64,000 bases of DNA from Diadema setosum (lineage: Eukaryota; Echinodermata; Echinoidea; Diadematoida; Diadematidae). Shown here in pieces: positions 47,158-57,928 of the stretch (position 1 is the stretch's first letter; every line of letters starts with the position of its first letter). The stretch covers positions 17,701,385 to 17,765,384 of the forward strand of contig NC_092705.1 in assembly GCF_964275005.1 (NCBI RefSeq), written 5' to 3'. The notes beneath the pieces are model-generated. The model was not told where the DNA came from. It saw only the letters and a program-made list of their open reading frames with translations, and did not search any database. The position numbers and the translations under genes are program-made.

Positions 47158-47896
47158 TAGTATCTATTGATGTACTAGCTCTACGTAGGCCTACGCACGT
47201 CAGAAATCACTGGTTTCCTCGCATATGGGTTCTTTGGCAAGCTATGCATTGCACAGAGACGCGGTTCCAGTTTAGGTCGGTTACTTGCCCTTGCTGCCGA
47301 TGGCTTGATTGGCGGGCGGGCGGGCCGAGGCGCCGGGCGCACAGGCAGGGATTGAGACTAATGTCTAGGGTGTTTGCGTGCAGCAGTCGTGTAAGCAATG
47401 CGTGCTGACCGTGAATTTCATGCAAGGAAAAGACCATAATTGCATGAAAGAAACGCAACTGAATGTTAGAGAAAGTCAGCAGTTAACAGACAAACATTTG
47501 TGACAAGACCCCAGTGCTAGACTAGGAAAGTGTGACAGGCAACCTTTCTTCTGTAAATTGCCTTACAATTGAGTCTACCTAGACTGTCTCTACTTAAAGT
47601 TAATATTTTATCAACTATAAAGTTATCATGGATATGGAGCGGTTGAGAAAACTTATATGTTGATTTGGGAGGAAGTTAAAGTTGTTTCTAACTCTGGGTC
47701 TCTTGATAAAACGGACTTGAAGTTGATTTGGAAGTTAATCATAGATTAAGTCAACCTAGAGTTGATTTCAGAGGTTAATCATAGATTATCTTGACTTAAC
47801 GTTAAATTTATCTTTTGATAAAACGGGGCCTAGGCAGTGGACTATAACTAACCCTGACAACCATTAGCCGAGTAAAAAGAATTATAATGAACTAAT

Positions 47897-47903
47897 ATAT
47901 ATA

Positions 47904-47962
<59 letters not shown>
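47897..47962. repeat. (TA)n microsatellite
   Basis: About 30 TA dinucleotides with a small irregularity at the left end. Confidence 0.95.
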
Positions 47963-47965
<3 letters not shown>

Positions 47966-48073
47966 GATGCGCCGTGGTCTTTTACAACATTGTTGTGATG
48001 GTTTGGGTGCGATCTGCCAGGAATGGAGGGGAACATTTTGATTGTCATGATGTGGTGATTGGGTTGAGCCGTG

Positions 48074-48077
<4 letters not shown>

Positions 48078-48113
<36 letters not shown>

Positions 48114-48225
48114 GAAAATACTAATAACAATGATAATAATTAATGATAATAACAACAATAGTAATAATAATAATAATACATACATACATACACACATACA
48201 CACATACATACATACATACATGTGC
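48078..48225. repeat. (TA)n, (AAT)n and (ACAT)n microsatellite cluster
   Basis: TA repeats at 48078-48108, AATAAT-rich sequence at about 48130-48177 and ACATACAT/ACACATAC repeats at about 48178-48222. Confidence 0.9.
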
Positions 48226-48420
48226 AAAAAGAAGATACAAGATCTGACGACCAACCGCCGACGACAGTGACTTTAGAAATCATAGAATGGTTGGGAACCG
48301 ATGATGTGTTTTTTTTTTTTCTTTCTTTTTTTGTGACGAGCTGAACGAGTTTGGGATAGCTTTAGACTGCAGATATAGATTATGAAGTGCGCCATCTTAC
48401 GATCAATGTGAAGGGACGAT

Positions 48421-48563
48421 TAATGTTCGAATAATACTATTAAAGTTCTTTTGTTCTTGTCCATGTCCTTCTCTTTATTTTCATTTTCTTTCTAATGTTC
48501 GAATAATACTATTAACGTTCTTTTGTTCTTGTCCATGTCCTCTTTATTTTCATTTTCTTTCTA
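48421..48563. repeat. 72-bp tandem duplication
   Basis: Two copies of a 71-72 base unit beginning TAATGTTCGAATAATACTAT lie head to tail, differing by one substitution and a small deletion. A very recent local duplication. Confidence 0.95.
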
Positions 48564-51500
48564 TTCCATTCAACTGTTATCTTTTTTGAAACATTATCAT
48601 ATTTCTACCCAAAGAGAACACATGCTGTTTGATTCAGATGACTTCTTATGGTATGTTTTGTCTTTTAAATGTCCATTAGTTGATTCAAGTTTATTCCTTG
48701 ACATTAATTTGTAGAAAATGCTACGGAGAACTCTACATGTGAGGAAAACGTATTCGTATGTCTGGTATATTACGAACATAAAGACAAAGTATCTTCAAAG
48801 TCATCATAAATATCGGACAGAAGAACTGTAATAAAATATTGATATCAGGGAGTTTTGTGCTTAAGCAAAATGAATAAAAAAAAATTGAAAGACGTCCAAT
48901 TTGAAACGTGGTACAAAGCTGTACAATACGGTATTTATACGTATATACGTAGATATATTATACATACGTATTATGTTTATAAATTATATGCTTCCATTTC
49001 AAGCATCGTGGCATTGTCTTTTTATTGGGTCCCTCCATTTCTCGTACATTGCATATTATTCACTTTCCTTTGATTACTTCCATATTCATTACAGTGTAGA
49101 CCATGTAGACATATATCATTTCGCATTTTCATTGTTTTATTTACATTGTTCTCTGTTATAAAAGAACATGAAGGGTTTTAACGGGTTTTTTTTTTTCGAA
49201 AATTGGAAAAAATTGATTTGATTTGATGCATGATGTTAGATGCTTTTATTTCAACTACTGATTTAACAAGAAAAAATACTTCAGTCTCTATAGTTGTGTG
49301 TTGCTCCCATTTTCGTATTTAGCGTTTTTCATTGTGAATTTCTTAGTAATCCTATTTCTTGCTATTGTTTATTTAGCTTTCAAACAAAAGTTTGGATTAA
49401 CAGTAATAAAAACACTTCATAATCAAGGGTGCTGGAATTTTGCCCTCCAATAAATGCCGAGTGTACACACACACAACCCACAAACACACACACACACAAA
49501 CAAATATGTATATACGTATATAAATGCGTGTGTGTGCGGTATGTGTGTATGTACATATATTATAATCTATTCACTCATTCATTCATATGACTGTTAACGA
49601 TTAATGTTGTTCATGAATACAAAAGGAGAAAAAAAAAAGGTTTGCACATTATGTATCGTTTGATGTTTTCATGGCACATTAGTTGGAGGTACAAGAAGTG
49701 ATTTCCCAGTGTCTTACTTGTTTCGCATGTTAAAATTGATCATTTTCTGCACAAAATACTCAATGTAGGGCCTACTCTCATTCATACGTACCCTTATAGA
49801 TTTCCGTTGGAATAAGTCAAGCACCAACAACAGCCAACATCAAAAACCACAGTCAGACACTCGGGCACTTATATTCAAGCTTGTCGATATGAAGAGAAAA
49901 AAAAAATGCGCTCTATCATTCCCGTTTACTCCTCATATTTCTACATTGACTTCTTCGTTTTCAACTGTGCATTATGATAAATTGCGCAAGAGGAAGGTGA
50001 AGGAGAGAGAGAGAAAGAGAGTGAATGAGCGAGAGAGCGGGTATTTGGGGAGATCAAGAGAAAGAACCACACACTCCAATATAACGGTTGCCTCCAAAAT
50101 CACTTCCGTCAACCGTTCTGAATAGAGAAAGGGGAAGAAAGGTTCGACATTGATGAGTGCAATGTATAAGAAATGGATTACCGAATCAATAATTCAGCAT
50201 CTCGAGTGGCGCCACGCGGACCGCCTTTTTATTAATTGATTGGAAACCTGTCGTAAGTGTAAAAAAGAGAGGGAACTTTTTTGTAGGGAAATGTTAGAGA
50301 CTTTGTCAATGGCCGCGGCAAATGTGGTGCTCCGAGCAAGTATATTCCATATTGTTAGTTAGTTATTTAACTGAATTGTTTCTATGTTTGTTTATGTTTA
50401 TTTGTTCTTCTCCTCTCCCTTTCTCCTTTTTTTATTGAATTTGCACTGTCTATGTCAATCCCTTGTGATCCTTTTACTGTATTTTGTTTTTGGGTTTTTT
50501 TTTTTTCAAATAATGTCTTGACGGAAAAAGCCACCTTCTTAAAGAACAAAAAAAAATATTGTCACCAAGAAAACCTCGCAGTGTCTTTTTCATTCTATGT
50601 GTATCTAATTGCTTTATTCATACTTCATGGACTGTAATGGAATGATAGAGATGGAATTAAAAAAAAAATCGATCTACATTTCAAGCATAATTCACCGAGC
50701 TAATATAGCATGCATGAAAATGCACTTTCAGAGTAAAAGGGTTACCGTAATTCATTTTTTTAATAGAAAACAATACACACACAGACACGCAAACACACGC
50801 ACACGCAAGCATACACACACATACATCACAGCATTATTGCTTTTCTATTGGGTTAAAGAAATAGAGAAATGATAAATTGCAATGATTGAATGCCTTCCTG
50901 TTTGCTGATAATTGTGTGGATGGATGCAACTAATTGAATGAACGACTTAATTGGCCTGGCTGAGTTGCAGCGTAGACTAAACTGTTTTGTTCAATGTGCA
51001 CGTACCATCAGCGTGCTTGTGTGTGCACGTGTGCCTCTGTTCGTCCATTTGTGTGAAGGCATATGTACATACAGTAGGTGTGTGTGGGTGTGTCGGTGTG
51101 TGTGTGTGTGTGTGTGTGTCTGAGTGTGAGTGTGTCTGTGTTTGTGTGTGCGTATGCGCGTCACTTTGTGTGAATTTTTCCTGCTGTGGGCTACATGTTT
51201 TTGATTATTTGTTGAATGATAGAAATGAGGAAAATGTGATAATGGCAAATATAGATACATCTTTCGCGAATATAAGGAAAGGGCTGCATTAGGCCAATAG
51301 TACTGACGATGATGATTCTTTTCTTTCTTTCTTTTTTTTCTCTCTCTCTCTTTTTGTGCTCAGTCTATGTTATTGTTCGCAAAGTAATTAATTTACATGT
51401 ATGGCGATATAATGACACAATACAACGGGGAAATGTAATTCCGCGAAAGGAATTGCAAGCAGCTATACAAATTGAAGCCCGTTCATGTGACAACAACGTT

Positions 51501-52820
51501 TTGTAACCAAGAGCATAATTAATATAATCATATTTAAGTCAGTTTAAAAGTGTTATACCCAGAAACATTTGGTTACCATGGACCGAGATATGACGACAGC
51601 TTTCCACGTGCTTGTTGCGTTGAAAGAAAAGATCAATTTTTTTAGCGTGATTTTGCTTCGATTTTTTCATAATTTTTTATGTGTCTTTGTATTTATTCAT
51701 TAATTCGTGTTATCTATTCATCTAATTATTTATTAATTATTGACTTTAATATTCATTCATTCATTCATTCTTTAGTCATTCTCTCATAATTTTCCGTGTG
51801 TGCCTAAACGTAATATTAGTCATATCTCATAATACGTCACGGCTACTTCCGTCACATGAGGTGTTTATAAAAACTGCAACGCGTTGTTGGCAATCCAATC
51901 CAATGTATGATTCTTATGGTATACCACAATTCTCTTGATGATGAGTAAGCTTTCACTTTACAGTTACAACTGCAAAATTTCCGAATTTCCATAAAACGAA
52001 AGACAAAAACAGAACATTAAAAAGTCCTGGCTGTCATAATGAGATTTACTTACAAGGAAGACGGAAATTGATGCACTTATTCCTGGAAAGACAGTCCCCT
52101 TGTCGATTGCTTACTGTCGACATTTATCACCTCTACACTTCTCTATCGGGTTCCTTCTCTCAATCGAAACAAATATTCTTTTAAAGATATGATGTGTATT
52201 CAAATTTTGACCAAAATATACAATCCTGCTGTTTGTGGCTTAACTAAGTTAACCAAAGTATTGTATGCAAAGATCTTATTCCATCAACGCATATATTACT
52301 TATTTTTGTTTTTGTTTTGTAATTCTTTGTCTAACAGTTAAGGCATCAAAATAAAAAAAAAATAAAAAAAAAAACAAACAAATTGTTGTCTCACTCTCGG
52401 TCACCATGTACCATGGTGCACGACGGTGTACTCATATAATCCTAGCAACAAATCCAAAAAATATATCACTTTGTTAACACAAGTACTAGCGCTTGAAATA
52501 CGAGAAGTTTATAACGTTCACTACTCATGAATAGGAGCTATAGAATTATGTATAATAGGCTGTATTTTTTTCTTGTCTTTGTGCTGTCCTTGTTTATTGT
52601 CGGTACTCTGCTCTCTTGTAACCCTTGCACCTTTTGTCTTCTCTTACTTCCCTCTCCCCCTTCTACTATTCCTACTTCATTCTTTCCGCGGTGATGCTCG
52701 CATTCCTCCGTTATCCCTTTCTTCTGTTCTTTGGGTAATGGCCTTGTGCACTCGAACGCACTCTGCATGGTTCTCGCTGAAACTCGAGTTCGGTCTTGCT
52801 ATTCATCCTTTATATTTTAG
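48564..52820. other. Long stretch without a supported gene
   Basis: AT-rich. Simple repeats include CA-rich 49456-49500, CA-rich about 50774-50825, and GT-rich 51079-51150. Short T and A homopolymers are frequent. Open frames of 60-100 codons have no recognisable motifs; those at 50938-51292 translate the GT repeat. Confidence 0.5.
51079..51150. repeat. (GT)n microsatellite
   Basis: Imperfect GT dinucleotides with TC and GA interruptions. Confidence 0.9.
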
Positions 52821-55157
52821 ATGATGCGAATTGAAAATTTTGCTTTCAGTTCACTAAATAACGACGAATTTTTTGACATGTTTCATCAAGACGCATATAC
52901 AGTTAATGCCCCTAAAAATGATGAGTATTCTGCTGTTTATGATTTCGATTTTTTCGAAACAGATGTAGAATTTAATGAGGATAATCATGAACAATATTTA
53001 AGTTCCAAGTGTTATACTATGAATCAGTTCAAATCTAAACCGGACTTACTGATTGTTTTTCATTATTGCATTTGAACATAAGGAGTTTGAATAAAAATTT
53101 TGATAACTTTTGTTGTTTTCTGGACAATACTCCTGATATATCTTTTTCTGTAATGGGTCTTAGTGAAATATGGATTACTCAGGATCCTGCTTCCGCATAT
53201 TCTATTCCAGACTATGATGTTATAGAAAATAGTAGACGCAATAGAATGGGCGGAGGTGTTGGTTTATACGTCAAACAAAACCTTGATTACGTTATACACA
53301 AAGATTTAATGTGCATGAATGGAGTCGTTGAGTCATTATGTGTTGAAATCAAGGTCGCCCATGCCAGAAACATACTTGTATTTACGATGTATAGACTTCC
53401 TAATTCTTACACCCAAGATTTTTTGGATTATTTGCAAATTTTATTCCATAATCCAGTATTTCATAATAAAGACTGTTATATTATGGGAGATTTCAATATA
53501 GATTTATCTAAGTTTCAAACAATGAATACTGCTCAATCTTTTCTTGATATTATGATGTCCACATCTTTTTTACCCCTTATAACCAAACCAACTCGAGTAA
53601 CCAATCACTCGGCAACTCTCATTGATAATATATTTTGTAATATTAACCCCTTACCGGTCTCTGGTATTGTTCGTTCAGATTTATCAGACCATTACCCTAT
53701 TTTCACTCGCATATACCCCTTCACAAAAAAAATTACCATGAATGACCCGATGTCAACTTTCCGGAAAGTGACACCTGGAAATATAGAGAGGTTGCAAAAT
53801 GACCTCGGTAATGTGGATTGGTCTTCTGTATATAATACCGAAAATATAAATGAGGCTTATGATTTGTTTATGAGTACTTTAATTTCGCTTATGGATAAGC
53901 ATGTTCCTGTTGTTAAAAAGAAATCTAGAAATTATAAAAAGATCCCCTAGACTTCCATGGATATCTAGGTCTTTACTGCGATCAATCAATCGAAAGAATA
54001 ATTTGTATTATGTTGATAAAATTAAACGTACCCAGCAATCTCATGATACATACACTTCATATAAAAACGTCCTCAAACAAATATTACGTTACGAGAAACG
54101 GAAATACTTTACTAATCAGATAAGTTTGTTTAAACATGATATTCATAATACTTGGAAAGTTATCAATATGGCTATCAATAAAAAATAAGGACAAGCCCCG
54201 TATTACATCAATCAAATACGGTGATTTATTTGTTGATGATGTTCCCTCAATAGTTGATATTTTTAATCAGTATTTTTCACAAATAGGAAGTAATCTTGCC
54301 CAAAATATTCCATATACTCATCTGAATCTTATTTAGAAATCCCCAATCCTAGATCTTTGTTTTTCATTCCTTTGCACAGAAATGAATTATTAGATATAGT
54401 CCAGAATTTAAAAAATGAAAAAAGCTCTGGTTATGACGGCATTGATAATGTCCTTTTAAAAAGTATTATTGATTATATCGTTGATCCACTTGTACATGTA
54501 TTCAATTTGTCTATAAGTAATGGTGTTGTCCCTGAGGCTATGAAAGCCTCGAAAGTAATTCCGGTCCAAAAAAAGGGGGAAAGGGAAGATGTCTCCAATT
54601 ATAGACCAATATCCCTGCTAACCTCCGTTTCGAAAATGTTAGACAGGGTTGTTTACACCAGGCTTTTGACGTTCTTAGACACTCATAAAATTATTTCTGA
54701 TCATCAATTCGGATTTCGGCAAAAGCATTGCACATCTCATGCAATCCTTACCTTCCTTGACAGGGTTTCAAAAGCGATAGATACATTTCATCATACTATT
54801 GGAGTCTTCCTGGACCTCTCCAAGGCCTTTGATACCATAGACCACAACATACTGCTTCACAAATCATCACATTATGGTATCAGGGGAAAGGCCTTGGAGT
54901 GGTTCAAGAGTTATCTTTCTAATCGAAAACAATTTGTATTTATCAACGGTCACGCATCGACTATGCAAAATGTTAACTGTGGTGTTCCTCAAGGAAGTTT
55001 ACTAGGTCCCCTTTTATTTATTCTCTATGTCAATGATATGTCAAATTCTTCAAACATCCTCTCTTTCTTATTATTTGCGGATGATACTAATGTGTTTTTA
55101 TCTGATTCTGATTCTGATCGATTAATTGATACTTTAAACAGTGAATTAACGAATTAA
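52821..55157 (+). mobile_element. Non-LTR retrotransposon (jockey/CR1/L2-like), 3'-truncated and broken
   Basis: The N-terminal segment (52821-53060) is followed, after a frame change, by an endonuclease (53075-53720): HLNIRSLNKNFD, LSEIWI, GGGVGLYVKQ, YRLPNS, IMGDFNIDLS, SATLIDNIF and SDHYPIF. A linker (53900-54330) needs at least two frame changes. The reverse transcriptase (54357-55157) has NYRPISLLTSVSKMLDRV, FGFRQKHCTSHA, VFLDLSKAFDTIDHN, VPQGSLLGPLLFILYVND and catalytic FADDT. It stops at 55155, about 20 codons after FADDT, so thumb, C-terminal tail and 3' UTR are missing. It belongs to the same broad group as the minus-strand element at 37334-40551 but is clearly a different lineage. 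Loss of the 3' end is not the usual 5' truncation and implies later deletion or interruption. Confidence 0.9.
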
Positions 55158-55169
55158 CGAATATTTCAG

Positions 55170-55245
55170 CGAACCATCGAAATGTCCTCAAATTTCACTG
55201 GTGTCTTCGACTAATGTTTCTGCATTTATTGAATCCACACATGTG
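55170..55245 (+). repeat. Third copy of the 24.4-kb foldback arm
   Basis: CCTCAAATTTCACTGGTGT and ctaatgtttctgcatttatt followed by gaatccac match the arm at 24850-24935 with moderate divergence. It starts within about 15 bases of the point where the LINE at 52821-55157 loses similarity. Confidence 0.6.
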
Positions 55246-56737
55246 ACCATACACCAAAAGGGACACCACCTTAGGGAGCGACTCATTGAACCGTTAAAAC
55301 GATTCCAAGTAAAAAGGCTATAAACTGCTTACATTTGCAACTTCAATCATTAAACATGCCTCAACTAATGACATGTACCGCCGAAATAAGCGCTTATTAT
55401 CACATACAAAGTTCCCGAAATTGTCACCACGTCCAGTAATGATTCAGAATTTGATAGAGAGGATTTGGAAAGCGTTCGTGAGTGTCACATATCACTGGCG
55501 CCATTTTCAATTCAATTCAAGTGTTTTTATTTCCACAGAAAGTAATACAAAGCAATAGTTTTACATAACGAATAAATGAGTACATAATATTTTAAGGAAC
55601 TTTGAATCACCTATGAAAATTTCAACAAAACATGGATACAATTATATTGATATCAACTTTGTTTTTAGATAAATAGATAAGCAATACAATTTATTTTGTA
55701 CCTCTATGTGGAAAAGAGGAATTCACAAGAGAAGCATAGCTTGTAAATTTTGTGAATTACTCTAGAAGATGGGGACATCTCAAGATCTGTCAAGGACTGC
55801 ATGTATGAAAATTTTGATATCATGACTTCAGGCGAAAAAAAAAATCGAAAGAAAGGACTATGACAAGGACAAGAACGAAAGCAGGGACGGAACAGCCAAA
55901 CAATGAAACGCAGACTCTTAATATTAAGAATATAACGTATCATTCATTTATTTATTTGTTTATTTTTATGAGGATAAAAAAAAAATCATCTTTATCTAAT
56001 TGTGTGTTTTTATGAGGATAACAAAAGAAATTTTTCAGTTTTGATTTAAAGGAATTAAAAAAACAGAGCATCTTTTAGAGTGTTGTCAAGGCTGTTCCGG
56101 AACCTCGAGCCAGTGAAAATGAATATGTTTTGAGCAAGAATTGTTCGTAATAATGGTAAATGATATTCAACCTGAATCATCAGAGTCATTAGCAGAGACA
56201 ATGAGAAATGTATGGCCTGTCAGAATTTCGAAGTCTAAAAATGTAAACTTCTCAGCTTTTTTAAAGCATCATTGTTTGGAGTTACTTACCTTATTAAATG
56301 AAATGCTTGAACTCGAGCATGTTTGACCGCCTCTCAACATCAGAGCTTAGAAATAAATCAAATCAGTTCATGAGCGCTTAGAGACTTAAATGTAATTTGC
56401 GCTCTATAAAAATGGTTTATTATAATTTTCATTATTATTATTATTGTCATCATTATTGTTATTATCATTATTATTATTATTATTAAAACAATGCATTTAT
56501 TCTGTCCAGTTTTCATCCCAACCAGTTGAGGGGGCAGTTTCTTGGCATCATTACAAAAGCTCTGAATTTAGGGAGTAGATAACTTATAATGACAGATTCG
56601 ATAGTCGGTGACTTATACTAGGCTTTCTGAATGTCACGTCTCGCTTATTTACAATCATGAATCCTAGTCACTTCAACTTAAAGTCACTATTTACCATTGT
56701 GAGCAGTGATTAAAAAAAAGGTTAGAGTTATTACATT
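55246..56737. other. No recognisable gene
   Basis: A degenerate (ATT)n/(ATC)n microsatellite occupies about 56424-56486. The rest is unique-looking and without supported exons. Confidence 0.5.
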
Positions 56738-57046
56738 TGATGCATATGTTAAGGTCAGTTGTATCACAAAACATCCTACCATATAAAAACTTTCCGATAA
56801 AGTCTAAAATATTAGAAGATATCACTATTTTTCTCAGAAAACCTTAACTGTAGACGGTTTAGTCTGGAAACAATTACTTGTGTATATTCCAACTATTGTT
56901 CACATTTTGCATATTTAACAATATTTAACATTGATTATACTAATGAGCTTTTCACACTGGTTGTTTCTATTCCGAACTCACATTTTAGAACTATTTTAAA
57001 GCACTAAAGCTGGGTTTTTTGTTTCATGTGCAAATGGTAATCAATG
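56738..57046 (-). repeat. Dispersed repeat, copy 2
   Basis: Reverse-complement counterpart of 29157-29468. It contains tcacaaaacatcctaccata, actgtagacggttt and aactattgttcacattttg in the same order as the inverted first copy. Confidence 0.7.
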
Positions 57047-57455
57047 CTTTTAGTATCAAAGTTTAAAAGTTTCCTTCGTTATCATACATACCATTCAGCT
57101 GAATCACACAAATTTCATTGCACAGATGTCAACGCATCTGAGCCTGAGGTTCATGACATAATCATAACTGCCCCTTTTCAGTGCTGTTCAATTGTCTGCT
57201 TATCTTCTATCACAAAAAAAAATGACAATGAAGGCGAATAACAAAAAAAAAGTGTTACAGAAGGCTATTTTTAGCATTAACACGTGCACGTGTGAGACTG
57301 CGTAGCAGCGATTCCTCAATACATCGTAGCAACCCTTGCAAACCTCATGAAACAGGCATATGGGACGGGCATGCGGTGAGAAAAATTGTGCTTTCAAAAT
57401 TTTGCTGCACGAGCGCCACAGGGCGCACGAAAGTATTGATGTTGTGTACTGGGCA

Positions 57456-57482
57456 ATTGGAGGAAGGATGAAGGTATATAAG
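57456..57482 (+). promoter_or_regulatory. TATA-like box with upstream ATTGG
   Basis: TATATAAG at 57475-57482 is preceded by ATTGG (an inverted CCAAT core) at about 57456-57460. It lies about 450 bases upstream of the ATG of the secreted-protein gene on the same strand. Out-of-frame ATGs lie between, so a 5' UTR intron or a different start site is possible. Inferred from sequence motif and position only. Confidence 0.35.
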
Positions 57483-57928
57483 CCAGCGTCGAATAAGATT
57501 ACAATTGCGACATCATTGGGTTGTTGTGTTTTTTTTTTCTTTCACCTGACATTCTGTTCTTCGGATGTATGTTGAATGTTGGCATCATTTCACTGTTTCC
57601 ATGGAATTCATTACTTTTTGTGACGCCTGTAAATCCATTGCGCATGTGAACCAAGCTGGCAGCACCAACGATTAGAATTTAGCCTCCTATAACATTTAGA
57701 CCTGTGGAACAATTCATCGGGAGACAAAGTGTAAGTTTTCAATGTGGCACCACTGTTTTGTTGCGCGGAAAGAGCCTCATTGAAATACACTCCTTTGTTG
57801 TCAAGGATAACCACCAATACCAAACCTGCAGGAGGTAACAGCTTGGCAATCTAAGGGCTAGGCGGTACCTCCTCGGTGTTTGATCGGAGTCGTCTTGTCA
57901 GGGAAGTGATTACCGCTAGGCTGGCATC

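Larger units (their letters stand above)
44277..47490 (+). repeat. Tandem duplication, unit 2 (expanded by insertions)
   Basis: Carries the same landmarks as unit 1 but is stretched to about 3.2 kb by insertions between gactacagtagc (44633) and gcgcagatcgg (about 45090), and between ctactaaac (about 45299) and tctattgatgtactagctct (47162). The remaining sequence aligns to unit 1 with scattered differences. Confidence 0.75.
42854..47830. mobile_element. Composite about 5-kb element bounded by GGCCCGTTTTATCAA
   Basis: The left end reads GGGCCCGTTTTATCAAGATA. The right end, reverse-complemented, reads GGCCCCGTTTTATCAAAAGA. Both termini are followed inward by 150-200 bases rich in AAGTTAA/TTAACTT words in inverted relation. 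Related internal words (tgataaaacgg at about 47703-47713) suggest nested or repeated termini. Inside are a tandem duplication (units at 43145 and 44277) and three smaller inserted elements. I recognise no complete transposase. The whole could be one large element, or two MITE halves flanking a host segment. Confidence 0.55.
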
